The notes under the pieces are model-generated. The model saw only the letters and a program-made list of their open reading frames with translations, did not search any database and was not told where the DNA came from. Positions 18,391 to 27,747 of a stretch of DNA of 64,000 nt are shown here, in pieces. This stretch comes from Aeromicrobium wangtongii (GTDB lineage: Bacteria > Actinomycetota > Actinomycetes > Propionibacteriales > Nocardioidaceae), in NCBI RefSeq assembly GCF_024584515.1, contig NZ_CP102173.1:2170001-2234000 (forward strand). Direction: 5' to 3'. The position numbers and the translations under genes are program-made. Position 1 is the stretch's first letter, and each line of letters opens with the position of its first letter.

Positions 18391-18978
18391 ATGACTGAGC
18401 CCGATCCCGCGACCCGCACCACACGGGTCTGTCGCAAGTGCAGCGTCGCCACCAGCTTGGCCGGTGACTTCTGCCCGAGCTGTGGCGCTGGGTACGTCCG
18501 GCGCTCGCGTCGGTCGTCGCGCAGGACCACGCTGGTCACTCTCTCCGTGCTGGTGCTCCTGGGCGCTGCCGGTTCCGCGCTTGCCGTCAAGCAGCATCGC
18601 GACGACCTCGCAGCCGACCGCGCGGCTGCAGCTGCTGAACGCCAGGAGAACCGCGCGGCCAATGCTGCCGCTGATGCTCAGGAGGAGGCGAACGAGACCG
18701 AGCGCGCGTCGCGCCGCGACCTCATCGAGGCCCTTCAGGAGCAGATCACGAAGGATGCCAAGAAAAAGGTCGCCGACGACCTGCTGGACGGCCCGATTCT
18801 CTACTCGAGTTGCACGGCAACGGGTGGCGGCTCAACGGACGACCTCACCGCGCTCACCGGGACGTTCGAGTGCATCGCGGTCAACAAGGAGAACGACGAC
18901 GGCACCGCGTCGGGGTACCGGTACGCCGGAACGGCCGAGTGGGACAGCGGTTCGATCACCTGGAAGCTGGGCGGGTGA
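18391..18978 (+). CDS. Zinc-ribbon, single-pass membrane protein
   Basis: This 195-residue protein has a cytoplasmic zinc ribbon (CRKC, then CPSCG, 12 residues apart), one membrane helix (about 50-68), an alanine- and glutamate-rich coiled coil (about 70-130) and a small C-terminal domain with two cysteines. I chose ATG 18,391; a GTG six bases earlier abuts the stop of the DUF2510 gene. The tight spacing suggests the two membrane proteins form one unit. No function can be assigned. Confidence 0.7.
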   Translation: MTEPDPATRTTRVCRKCSVATSLAGDFCPSCGAGYVRRSRRSSRRTTLVTLSVLVLLGAAGSALAVKQHRDDLAADRAAAAAERQENRAANAAADAQEEANETERASRRDLIEALQEQITKDAKKKVADDLLDGPILYSSCTATGGGSTDDLTALTGTFECIAVNKENDDGTASGYRYAGTAEWDSGSITWKLGG

Positions 18979-19047
18979 GCAAGCGGGCCTTCCTTTTCTG
19001 TCTGCACCGGACCTTATGGTCGAAATGACTCGAAGGAGGTGGTGCGA

Positions 19048-20511
19048 ATGAAGATCTCATTCCACCCCGATCGTGCCGCGGGCGTCCTGCTCGGACAGGC
19101 GTGCGGCGACGCACTCGGCGTGCCGTACGAGTTCGGACCCGCCCTGCCGGCGTCGTTCGAACCTCGGATGGAAGGCGGCGGCCCGTTCGGCTTCGACCCC
19201 GGCGAGTACAGCGACGACACCGCAATGGCAGTCTGCATCGCCGAGGTCGCCGCCACCGGCGCTGACCTCACCAGCGGCGCCGCGCTCGACGAGATCGCTC
19301 ATCGGTTCCTGGACTGGGCCGCGGACGCCAAGGACGTCGGATCGCAGACGCGAGCCGTGTTTGGCGCAGCTCGCAGCGGCACCGGATCGGCTGGCACCCG
19401 TATGCTCGAGGCCTCCCGCGCTCACGGCGCTGCTCACCCCGGTCGGGTCGGCAACGGCGCCCTCATGCGGACGGCGGTCGTCGGACTCTCCAGGCTCGAC
19501 GACCGAGAATCCACCGCTGCCGCCGCCAAGGCCGTCGCCGAGCTGACCCACGCCGATCCGCTCGGCTGGGAATCGTGCGTGCTGTGGACCGAAGCCGTAC
19601 GACGTGCCGTCAACGGCGACGGGCTTCACCTGCTCGACGGCCTGGACCTGCTCCCATCCGCACGTCGGGACCGGTGGGCCGCATGGATCGAGGAGGCGAC
19701 CGATGTCGACCCCCGCACCTTCGCCAAGAACGGATTCACCGTCTGGGCGCTCCAGGCGGCATGGGCAGCAATCAGCTGGATACCCCAGATCGAGCTCGAC
19801 ACCTCCAGCGGCGCCTTCCCCGCCCAGCACCTGGCCGAGGCCACCAAGAACGCGGTGCGTGCCGGCGACGACACCGACACGGTCGCCGCGATCGCTGGCG
19901 GCCTACTCGGCGCCCACTGGGGACAGTCGGCGGTGCCGCTGGAGTGGACGCGGCGCGTGCACGGCTACGGCCGTCACCGCGCCTCCGGGTTGGTGTCGAT
20001 GGCCCATCGGACAGCACTGCGCGGGACGTCCCCAGCGGACGCCTGGCCGTTGTCCGAGCGGATAACCACGCCGGAATACGTCTCCGCCCGTCCCGTCCGT
20101 GCGGCGCACCCGCACGACGACGGCGTCATCCTTGGCAGCTACGGCGTACGCGACCATGGCTGTGACGCGATCGTGTCCCTCTGCCGGATGGGCACGGCTG
20201 ACTTCGCACCAGCCGGGGTGAACCGGGAGGACCACGTCATGGTCCGCCTGGTGGACCGCGAGGACCCGGACGAGAACCCGCACCTCGACTTCGTCATGGC
20301 CGACACCGCCAGGACGATCAAGACGCTGCGCGACGAGGGCAAGCGAGTCTTCGTCCACTGCGTCGCCGCCCACGCCCGGACGCCCGCCGCCGGCATCGCC
20401 TACTCCCGGCTGCTCGGCATCCCGCTCGAGCGGGCGCGGACGGACATGGCACGCGCTCTGCCGGGCATGCGCGGCAGCGGCGTGCTGTGGGACTCGATCG
20501 AGCGCTTCTAG
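19048..20511 (+). CDS. ADP-ribosylglycohydrolase fused to a phosphatase-like domain, copy 2
   Basis: This 487-residue paralogue aligns with the 6,373 gene from end to end and is very similar. The metal-binding DDT, NGALMRTAVVG, AGDDTDT and C-terminal CVAAHAR (C438, R444) are all kept, so both domains look active. AAGGAGGT sits seven bases before ATG 19,048, a near-perfect ribosome site. Unlike copy 1, no amidohydrolase gene follows; the next gene is convergent, its stop overlapping this one. Confidence 0.85.
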   Translation: MKISFHPDRAAGVLLGQACGDALGVPYEFGPALPASFEPRMEGGGPFGFDPGEYSDDTAMAVCIAEVAATGADLTSGAALDEIAHRFLDWAADAKDVGSQTRAVFGAARSGTGSAGTRMLEASRAHGAAHPGRVGNGALMRTAVVGLSRLDDRESTAAAAKAVAELTHADPLGWESCVLWTEAVRRAVNGDGLHLLDGLDLLPSARRDRWAAWIEEATDVDPRTFAKNGFTVWALQAAWAAISWIPQIELDTSSGAFPAQHLAEATKNAVRAGDDTDTVAAIAGGLLGAHWGQSAVPLEWTRRVHGYGRHRASGLVSMAHRTALRGTSPADAWPLSERITTPEYVSARPVRAAHPHDDGVILGSYGVRDHGCDAIVSLCRMGTADFAPAGVNREDHVMVRLVDREDPDENPHLDFVMADTARTIKTLRDEGKRVFVHCVAAHARTPAAGIAYSRLLGIPLERARTDMARALPGMRGSGVLWDSIERF

Positions 20512-21176
20512 TTCATCCACCGCGGCATGGTGCGAAGCAGCAATGCGTTGATCGACCCCGCCTCCAGATACTCATTCTGGAGATCGAACGCCTTGTCTGC
20601 CGTCCACATATGCCCCGACGGCGAAAGGGCGGCAACTGGGCGATGCTCATCTCGCTGGCCGATGAATAGGGGCTCGATCGGATACGGTCGGGCATCGTCG
20701 CCGGTCCACCGGGCACCTGCCGGGATGAGACGATCACTGCCTTTCCATCTCCTTGGCCCGCCCGCGATCCACGCATCCCGCGCCCCAATCGAACTAACGA
20801 GAAACTGGCCCACAAGCCTAAGTGCCAAGCTTGACGGCGTGGACGCGGGAAGCCCGCCGACCGTTGATTCCAGGCCGATCATTTGCTCAAATCGGATCAG
20901 CCAGTCCCGAGGGTCTCGTCCACCCTCGTAGGCTTCACGCCACGACATATCAGCTTCTGCGCCGCCGACCCATGACCGCGCGGTAGAGCCGGGGAGTCCG
21001 ATGATCCCCAAAGGCGCACTCGAGGGGTCTTGCAGGTTGATCAGAAACGCTTGCTCACTTCCGACACTGTGCTTTTCAGTTCGTACCCACAACTGGCCCG
21101 GGTGCCGCCGAACCAGTTCAGCGATAAGCCTCCAAGCCATCGCCTCCCTGACATGCTCCTCGAACTCGCCACTCAC
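20508..21176 (-). CDS. Hypothetical protein downstream of the NERD helicase
   Basis: I do not recognise this 222-residue protein. It has a helical start (EFEEHVREAMAWRLIAELVRR) and no visible catalytic signature. Its GTG start overlaps the helicase stop (GTGA), so it is translationally coupled to that gene and probably works with it. The protein may be a specificity or accessory factor of the helicase; this is inference from operon structure only. Confidence 0.7.
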   Translation of the reverse strand: MSGEFEEHVREAMAWRLIAELVRRHPGQLWVRTEKHSVGSEQAFLINLQDPSSAPLGIIGLPGSTARSWVGGAEADMSWREAYEGGRDPRDWLIRFEQMIGLESTVGGLPASTPSSLALRLVGQFLVSSIGARDAWIAGGPRRWKGSDRLIPAGARWTGDDARPYPIEPLFIGQRDEHRPVAALSPSGHMWTADKAFDLQNEYLEAGSINALLLRTMPRWMN

Positions 21177-22852
21177 AGTGAGCTCCCGCGCAGTCTCTTC
21201 AACACAGCCGGCCCTCCGACGTGCTCGATGTGCGTCGGGTCGCCGCACACCACCAGCAGATCGCGGGCACGCGACAGTCCGACGTAGAGGCGCTCCTTGG
21301 CACGATCGCGGTCCGGCGCCTCGTTGACGGCAAGGATCACGGCGGGGCGCTCGAGCCCTTTGAAGCCGGAGACGTGACCGTAGAAGACCTGGTCCTTGTC
21401 CCAGAAGGAGTCCCAGTAGGTCTCCCAGCCCTCCTCCTGACGCGCCTTCTGCTCAGGATGGCGAGGTCCGGTGGTCAGCACCGCGATGTCGGACGGCTGC
21501 CAGCCCTCGTCGATCAGCTGGTCGACCATGTCGTCCGCGCGGTCCAGCGCGTCGTCATAGGTGCACTCGATGAACCGAACCTCCTCGCCATCGTGCTCGC
21601 TGACCCGCAGGCGGTTGGGCGCCATCGGCGAGAAGGCCTTGGATATCTGCTTGGTGTTGCGCAGGTTGCGGTCGAGGATGAGCGGCACGAGTCCCGCCGG
21701 TGAGTCGCCGAAGCGCTGGAAGATGCGCTGGCCCTCGTCGGTGAACACGTAGAGCCCACTGTCTTCGTACTTCAGCGCCTCGAGGACGACGGGCCACCAG
21801 GAGTCGGCGAAGTCCTGCGCCTCGTCGATGACGATGGCGTCGAAGAGCTCTCCCCACTCGCGCTGCCGGACGAGGTCAAGCATCTCGAGCGGCAGTCGGG
21901 TCTCCCAGAAGTCCGAGTCGTTGTCGTCGCCCTCGGTGGCGCCCCACTCGGCGCCGAGCCCGTGGAACGTGCCGACGTAGGCGGGCTGCTCCTTGTGGCT
22001 GAACGTGCTGAGCCGCCGCTTCATCCAGACCGACAGCCCGCGCGAGTAGCTCATCAATGCGACCCGCTGCCCCTGCTTCGCGAGCCGCCTCGCCTGCTCG
22101 ACCGCGAGCCACGTCTTGCCGCTGCCCGCTCCCCCGCGGATCTCGACCTGGTCGACGTGCGCGATGAAGTCCAGAATGCGTGACTGCTCGAGACTGAGCC
22201 GTTCGATGACGTCGTCGTGATCGGCGACCCGGTCCGCGACCTCGTCGGACGGCAGGATCGCCGAGATGCGCTGCGGGAGGAACCTGCCCTGAAGGGCCTC
22301 GTGGATCGCCACGATGTCCATCGCTTCGCACGGACGTGCCTCGCGCTCCTGCAGCACCAGCATGTTGCGCATGCGGCTCACCAGGTCACTCATGTCGTCC
22401 CGGTCGACGACCATCCAGCGGTGGCAGTCAGGCATGTCGAACTGGGGCTCGAGGCGGACGTTCGGCAGCACGATGCCGTGCGCCCACAGGATCGGCCGCT
22501 TGCCGGCCCAGGCCATCGAGTCCTCGACCCACTTCTTGAGGATGTGCTTGGCCGTCATCGCCTGCTCGACGGGATCGCGACGCTTCACGCCGTCGGGTAG
22601 CTCTTGGTACCAGGAGCCGTTCTCGACCCAGACCCTGCCGCCCTTGACCTCCAGCACGACCACACCGAGCCCGTGGAACACCACCGCGATGTCGAGCTCG
22701 TAATCGCGTTCGTGGTCGGTGAAACGCTGGTTGGCGATCAGCAGGTCGTCCTCACCAAGCTGGTCGCGCAGCGCCGTCCAGACCCGCTGCTCGGCGCCGC
22801 TGGCGAACTTGGGTTCTTCTGGCCAGAGCATGGGAGTCGGCATGTCTCGCAT
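21173..22852 (-). CDS. NERD-domain UvrD-like helicase
   Basis: This 559-residue protein joins an N-terminal NERD nuclease domain (about residues 15-125, with D54 and the strand VLEVKGG around E68 and K70) to an SF1 helicase. Walker A is GGAGSGKT at 240-247, motif II is DEAQ at 343-346, and a late helicase motif is seen in VGLSRARDLLVV. Such nuclease-helicase fusions are common in defence and repair contexts. The gene is the middle member of a three-gene unit: four bases separate it from the upstream frameshifted gene, and it overlaps the next. Nearby ATG codons at 22,843 and 22,831 are alternative starts. Confidence 0.85.
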   Translation of the reverse strand: MRDMPTPMLWPEEPKFASGAEQRVWTALRDQLGEDDLLIANQRFTDHERDYELDIAVVFHGLGVVVLEVKGGRVWVENGSWYQELPDGVKRRDPVEQAMTAKHILKKWVEDSMAWAGKRPILWAHGIVLPNVRLEPQFDMPDCHRWMVVDRDDMSDLVSRMRNMLVLQEREARPCEAMDIVAIHEALQGRFLPQRISAILPSDEVADRVADHDDVIERLSLEQSRILDFIAHVDQVEIRGGAGSGKTWLAVEQARRLAKQGQRVALMSYSRGLSVWMKRRLSTFSHKEQPAYVGTFHGLGAEWGATEGDDNDSDFWETRLPLEMLDLVRQREWGELFDAIVIDEAQDFADSWWPVVLEALKYEDSGLYVFTDEGQRIFQRFGDSPAGLVPLILDRNLRNTKQISKAFSPMAPNRLRVSEHDGEEVRFIECTYDDALDRADDMVDQLIDEGWQPSDIAVLTTGPRHPEQKARQEEGWETYWDSFWDKDQVFYGHVSGFKGLERPAVILAVNEAPDRDRAKERLYVGLSRARDLLVVCGDPTHIEHVGGPAVLKRLRGSSL

Positions 22853-22856
22853 CTTG

Positions 22857-23973
22857 TCAGGCAACGGGGTCGCTCGCTCGGAAGTCGGTGAGAGTCTCGT
22901 CGTCCAGCACCTGCCCGAGCGCCGCCGCGACACTTCGCCAGGCGAGGTGCTGCTCGACCAAGGCGATCTGCGCCGGTCCGTGATCGGTCTGCGCCGCCTT
23001 CTTATGCGCGCGCTTGCTCGCCCTCAGCGCCTCATGCCGCCAACGACGCAGCACCGGCGGGTTGTCGTCGGTGAGGCTGCGGGCCAGGTCGATCACACCC
23101 TGCCGGTCGTGGTGCCGGCCGTAGAGCACGAGCAGCCCGGGTCTCAGGCCGTCCGGGGCGGCCTTCGGCTTCATGGCGGCGAGCTTGTCGCGCACGGCGG
23201 GCGCCTCGTCCTCCAGGTAGCTATAGGTCGACTCGATCGCACGGTCGAGGTGCTCGGGGCAGAACGGCTCGGCGTTCACGGTGGTGGACATGATCAGGCT
23301 GTCCCCTGCCAGCGAGAAGCAGTAGAAGTGGAACGAACCGTTCAGTGCGTCGAGCAGCTTGCGTCCCCTCCGTGCGTCGACGCCCTCGGCGACCACGGCC
23401 CACACCTCGATGATCGGTCGGGTGCTGCTCAGGCGGATGTCGACGTTGTGTCCTCGTCGGCACAACCCGACCGACCCGTCCTCGCGCTTCGGGGGAACGA
23501 TCCCGAGGCGCCAGGGTGCGGTCGACCCACCAGACCAGCTCGTTGTGCGACGTCGCCGTCACCGCGTCGGGCAGCCCGTCCAGCGTCATCCCGGGAGCGT
23601 CGGATGCTTCCAGAACCAGATCGCCCTCGATTACCTCGACGAAGGACGGACGCGATGCGCCTGCGGCCTGCAACACCTGGCTCAGCGCCAAGACGTACTC
23701 GTCGATGTCGGCCCTGGGGATGCGACCGAAGTCATCGTGGGGGGCCCCATCGCGGTCGAGCCCGTCATCCCACTGCCACTCCGCAATCAGCTCGTCGTCT
23801 CCGCTCGCGATGATCACGACGTAGCCCGTCATCTCGCCCGCGCGATCGAGCAGTCCCAGGCACACGCCGTCACCATCCCTCATCGCTTCCAGGTGATCAG
23901 CGAGTCGTACGCGAAAGTCCAGCCAGCCGGCTTGGACTCCTTGCGCCACCACCAGTTCGTCATGACTGGTCAT
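22857..23973 (-). pseudogene. Frameshifted two-domain protein, chaperone-fold-like
   Basis: Two overlapping reading frames make one protein. The first (from 23,973) runs to WWVDRTLAP; a one-base shift near 23,505-23,510 then restores GIVPPKREDGSVGLCRRGH and continues to the stop at 22,857. The combined product of about 370 residues looks like repeats of a YbjN / type III secretion chaperone-like fold found in actinobacteria; this family call is tentative. The frameshift may be real or a sequencing error, because the rest of both halves looks well conserved. It sits first in the operon with the NERD helicase. Confidence 0.6.
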
Positions 23974-24057
23974 CAGGTCCCCTTCCGTCGTCCGTCGAGA
24001 ACGACGCTACGGACGGGGACCGACATTTTTATGCAAACCGCATTGATCCAGCGGTGG

Positions 24058-24519
24058 TCAGCGGTCGCGCTGTTCCATCATGCGATGCATGGCGCGTTTC
24101 TGGACCTCTGCCAGGACGTCGAGCCGCTCGGAGGAATCGAACTCCTCGAGCAGGTCGATGATGTCACCGATCAGGTCCTCGCGTGAGCCGGGCGCACCCG
24201 ACGACCCGTCTCCAGCAGAAGCCGCGAGGCGGGCACCGGTACGAGCGCTGAGCAACTGATCGGAAAAACGCTCTGCTTCCTGCACTTGGGAGCGGTCCTT
24301 GGTATCTCCCGGAATGGTCCGCTCGAGGTCCTCGACGCTGATGCCGAGCGCTCCGGCGATGGCGCGCGCTGCGTTGCGCGAGGGCTTGCGCAGCCCGGTC
24401 TCCAGCTGGGAGATGTACGGGTAGGAGAGCTCGGACGCCTCAGCCAGCTGGGAGCGCGACATGTGCAGGCGGTCGCGCTGCTCCTTGATCACTCGCGCGA
24501 ACGGCGGAAGCGTGGTCAT
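24058..24519 (-). CDS. XRE-family transcriptional regulator
   Basis: This 153-residue protein has a classic helix-turn-helix at residues 12-65 (MSRSQLAEASELSYPYISQL, then LRKPSRNAARAIAGALG). The C-terminal part is helical and may mediate dimerisation. It is divergent from the VWA operon and shares a 74-base control region with it that contains an inverted repeat, so it most likely represses itself and the operon. The start at 24,519 is preceded by AAGGAGC. Confidence 0.85.
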   Translation of the reverse strand: MTTLPPFARVIKEQRDRLHMSRSQLAEASELSYPYISQLETGLRKPSRNAARAIAGALGISVEDLERTIPGDTKDRSQVQEAERFSDQLLSARTGARLAASAGDGSSGAPGSREDLIGDIIDLLEEFDSSERLDVLAEVQKRAMHRMMEQRDR

Positions 24520-24533
24520 CGAATTTGCTCCTT

Positions 24534-24560
24534 GCATAATCTATGCTGGTTGCATTATGC
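24534..24560. promoter_or_regulatory. Inverted-repeat operator between the XRE regulator and the VWA operon
   Basis: GCATAAT and ATTATGC are exact reverse complements separated by 13 bases. TTGCAT at 24,532 and TTATGC/TATGCT at 24,555-24,562 could be the -35 and -10 of the rightward promoter, 17-19 bases apart. This AT-rich patch stands out from its GC-rich surroundings, as expected for an operator and promoter. Confidence 0.6.
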
Positions 24561-24593
24561 TGCTTGCACAAGCCTAGCCGAAAGGAGCCGAGT

Positions 24594-25880
24594 ATGGAAC
24601 TCAACACTCGCCTCGACCGGGACCGCTACACGTGGATGTCCCCGGCACCCAGCGATCGTGCATCGATGCTGGTCGAGATCACCTCGCCCGAGCTCCCCCG
24701 GAGCGAACACCCCGTCCCGACCCACCTGGTCGTCGTCCTCGACCGCAGCGGATCGATGGATGGCGCGCCGCTCGATCACGCCAAGGACGCCCTCTGCGAC
24801 GTGGTCGACCGACTGGCACCGACCGACACCTTCGGGCTGGTGACGTTCGACAACCAGGTCGACGTCATCGTTCCCGCTGGTCCCGTCACAGACCGCGGCC
24901 AGCTCAAGGCCAGGATCCGTGCCATCTCAGCCGGCGGATCGACCGACGTCGCAGCAGGGCTCGTCCGTGGTCTCAAGGAGGCCCGTCGGCTGGAGACGAC
25001 CGAAGGCGCCCGGGTGCTGCTGGTCAGCGACGGTCACACCAACCACGGAGTCGTCGACGCTGCGGTGATCGCCCAGCGCGCCGGGCAGTTCCTCGAGCAC
25101 CGCATCACCACGTCTGTCCTGGGCATGGGGCTCGGCTACGACGAGATGCTGCTGGAGTCGATCGCCAAGAGCGGGGCCGGCAACAACTACTTCGCGCAGG
25201 AGTCCGGCGACGCGGTGGAGGCGATCGCCGCCGAGTGCGGCGAGCTGCTCGCCCAGCGCTTCCTCTCCGTACGCCTCTCCGTCACGCTCGGCAACGGCGT
25301 CAAGGATCTGCGCGTGCTCGGCGACCTGAACGCCCGTCCCAACGAGGCCGGCGTCGTGGTCGAGCTCGGCAGCTTCACGGCCGACCAGATGCGCAGCGTC
25401 GTCATGCAGTTCACCCCCAAACAGGCCACGAAGCCGGGACGCCGCAAGGTCGCCACGGTCCGTGTGTCGTACGTGCTGGCCGACGACCTGCAGGACTACT
25501 CCGTCTCGCACACGGTGTGGGCCAACGTCGCCGGACCCAACGACCGCCCCGCCAAGGTTGATCGCGAGGTCATGGCCGAGGTCGTCTTCCAGGGAGTCCA
25601 GCTGCACAAGCGTCGTGCGACGGACGCCGTCCAGTCTGGCGATCTCGAGGCGGCCCGCCGCCGGTACGAGCGGGCCCTGAGGATGATCCGTCGCCACTGG
25701 GCCGAGATCCCCCTCGAGCGTCGCGCGGAGTTCGAACAGGATCGCGCCTTCATCGAGAAGTCGCTGCGACGCCTCGACGAGCCGACCGCGGACGACATGC
25801 GGTTCATCGGCAAGGCCATGACCGCCAACCTCTCGATGAGCATGCGCACCCGTGACCGGCGTCGCTCCCCCGGCGCGTGA
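24594..25880 (+). CDS. von Willebrand factor A domain protein
   Basis: This 428-residue protein has a VWA domain with a full metal-ion-dependent adhesion site: DRSGS at 50-54, GGSTD in the middle and VSDGHTN later. The remaining ~200 residues are beta-rich followed by a helical tail. No signal peptide is visible, so it is probably cytoplasmic and binds partner proteins in a metal-dependent way. AAAGGAG lies before the start. It leads an operon with an amidohydrolase homologue (GTGA overlap) and an HNH protein. Confidence 0.85.
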   Translation: MELNTRLDRDRYTWMSPAPSDRASMLVEITSPELPRSEHPVPTHLVVVLDRSGSMDGAPLDHAKDALCDVVDRLAPTDTFGLVTFDNQVDVIVPAGPVTDRGQLKARIRAISAGGSTDVAAGLVRGLKEARRLETTEGARVLLVSDGHTNHGVVDAAVIAQRAGQFLEHRITTSVLGMGLGYDEMLLESIAKSGAGNNYFAQESGDAVEAIAAECGELLAQRFLSVRLSVTLGNGVKDLRVLGDLNARPNEAGVVVELGSFTADQMRSVVMQFTPKQATKPGRRKVATVRVSYVLADDLQDYSVSHTVWANVAGPNDRPAKVDREVMAEVVFQGVQLHKRRATDAVQSGDLEAARRRYERALRMIRRHWAEIPLERRAEFEQDRAFIEKSLRRLDEPTADDMRFIGKAMTANLSMSMRTRDRRRSPGA

Positions 25881-26704
25881 CCGTGCGCGAGCGGGCCCAC
25901 CGCGTCATCCCCGGCGACGCAGAGTCGCACGTCATCATCCACGTCCCCCACTCCTCCCGCGTGATCCCGCGGGAGGTGCGATCGCACATCTTCCTCGACG
26001 ACGCTGCTCTGGGTCGCGAGCTCGACGCGGTCACGGACGCCTTCACCGACGTGATCGCCGAGCACGCCGCGGCACGCGCGTCCGTCCGCCCATGGCTGTT
26101 CATCAACGACTTCTCGCGCCTGGTAGTCGACCCCGTGGGCGCGGGAGTCGTCCACACCCGCACGTCGGACGACTTCCTCCTGCGCGAGGTGTCGGACGAC
26201 GAGATCTCGGGGCTCGTCGTCCGACACCTCGCGCCGTACGCAGCAGCGTTCACCGAGCTGGTCACCCAGCGTGTGGAGGCTACGGGTGAGGCGACGATCA
26301 TCGACCTTCACTCCTACCCGCTGCACCCGCCGTCATACGGGCGGCACGGCGACGGACCGCGGGCCGAGGTCCGCTTCGGCACCGACGACTTCTACACGCC
26401 CCACTGGCTCGTCGCGAACGCTCAGAAGGCCTTCGGGCACTTCGAGGTTGACCTCCACTCCTTCGCCGGCTGCTACGTACCGCTCAAGCAGTACCGCAGC
26501 GAGGATCGGGTCAGCGCTCTCATGATCGAGCTGCGTCGCGACCTCTACATGGACGAGACGTTCGGACTGGTCGCACCGGCGCTCGAGCCGATCATCTTCG
26601 CTCTTGCCGGGTTGCTTGACACCGTCGAGCCGGATGATGGTTCGTGGACGACGAACAACCGCTCAGCCGGACCGAACAACGACCTAGCGCAGGAGAAGAT
26701 GTGA
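25877..26704 (+). CDS. N-formylglutamate amidohydrolase family protein, copy 2
   Basis: This 275-residue homologue of the 7,916 gene keeps IIHVPHSSRVIP and TIIDLHSYPLHP, so the metal site looks intact. Its GTG start overlaps the VWA stop, and its own stop overlaps the GTG of the HNH gene. The position inside a regulated operon with VWA and HNH proteins is far from histidine metabolism, suggesting a different amide or a maturation role. That is inference. Confidence 0.83.
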   Translation: MTVRERAHRVIPGDAESHVIIHVPHSSRVIPREVRSHIFLDDAALGRELDAVTDAFTDVIAEHAAARASVRPWLFINDFSRLVVDPVGAGVVHTRTSDDFLLREVSDDEISGLVVRHLAPYAAAFTELVTQRVEATGEATIIDLHSYPLHPPSYGRHGDGPRAEVRFGTDDFYTPHWLVANAQKAFGHFEVDLHSFAGCYVPLKQYRSEDRVSALMIELRRDLYMDETFGLVAPALEPIIFALAGLLDTVEPDDGSWTTNNRSAGPNNDLAQEKM

Positions 26705-27585
26705 GCCAGATCCCCGAGCCGAACGAGGCCGCCCCCATCGGCGAATTCGTGCGTCGTCATCTCCCGCAGATTCTGGAGTACTGCCGGCAGCACCCGGAGG
26801 AGTTGGTGAACCTCCAGGACAAGGCATACTCCCTCGCCACGTTTCGTCAGAGTCGCCCAGTCCTCGCCGTCGCTCCAACCGACCAGCGACTCAGCCGATA
26901 CTGGGGTGACAAGTCATCTGAGCCCTTTGGCAGCAAGGGCTTCAGGGTCACCTCGGAGTGGGTGAAAGAGCTGCATACAGCACACTTCGTCGTCTACTTG
27001 CGGGAGAAGGGCATTACCCCGGTCGGCGTCAGCGAGGACTTCGTTGCGTGGGCCGAGGACACCGTCGCTGAGTTCGGCTCCTCCGGTTCGGCGCCTGGTG
27101 GTCCGCGCTACCGCTCTTACGCGCTCGGCGTGGCGCAGAACGCGTTGGTGCGGTATCTGCTCAGCAATGTCGGTTACGAGAGATTTAGTGAGGTGGACTG
27201 GCGCACCGTGAGAGATGAGGACTTCCACGGCGCGTGCGCGTACTGCGGACAGGCGGGCACAGTGACGCTCGATCACGCCGTTGCCATCAACCGCATCCAC
27301 TTGGGCGAGCATCGACTCGGCAATCTGGTTCCCGCTTGCAGCAGATGCAACGAAGCGAAGAGCAATAAGGACTTTCGACACTTTCTCAGTACCAAGTTCG
27401 AGGACGATCCGGTTTACGCGTCAACTCGCATCGGACTCATCGAAGCTCACGCGTCGAAGCTCAACTACCGGCCGATCGGCACCAACGACGACGTCACAGC
27501 GTTGATCGAAGAAGCACGAGCCAAGCTCAAGGAGGTCGCCGACCACTACTTGGCGCTTATCAACAGCAGAGTCAACGGCCCCTGA
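26701..27585 (+). CDS. HNH endonuclease-family protein
   Basis: From GTG 26,701 the protein has 294 residues. The C-terminal half has a full zinc-type HNH fold: CAYCGQ, LDHAVAINR and LVPACSRCNEAKSNK, supplying four cysteines, the D-H catalytic pair and the final N-x-x-K. The first ~150 residues are unique and may bind DNA or a partner. AGGAG lies just upstream and the start overlaps the amidohydrolase stop. Confidence 0.83.
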   Translation: MSQIPEPNEAAPIGEFVRRHLPQILEYCRQHPEELVNLQDKAYSLATFRQSRPVLAVAPTDQRLSRYWGDKSSEPFGSKGFRVTSEWVKELHTAHFVVYLREKGITPVGVSEDFVAWAEDTVAEFGSSGSAPGGPRYRSYALGVAQNALVRYLLSNVGYERFSEVDWRTVRDEDFHGACAYCGQAGTVTLDHAVAINRIHLGEHRLGNLVPACSRCNEAKSNKDFRHFLSTKFEDDPVYASTRIGLIEAHASKLNYRPIGTNDDVTALIEEARAKLKEVADHYLALINSRVNGP

Positions 27586-27747
27586 CGAGCTCGCGGGCCC
27601 TTGGAAGCAAGGAACCGCTGTCATCCAAGAAGGCACGCCTCGGACAACCAGGATGCACTTCACTCTTCCCGCGAAAACCTCTTGTCGCCGAGCGTTGTGG
27701 GGTCATCCCGCAAATTCCGGCATGCCGCCGCACGTACGATTGCCTGC

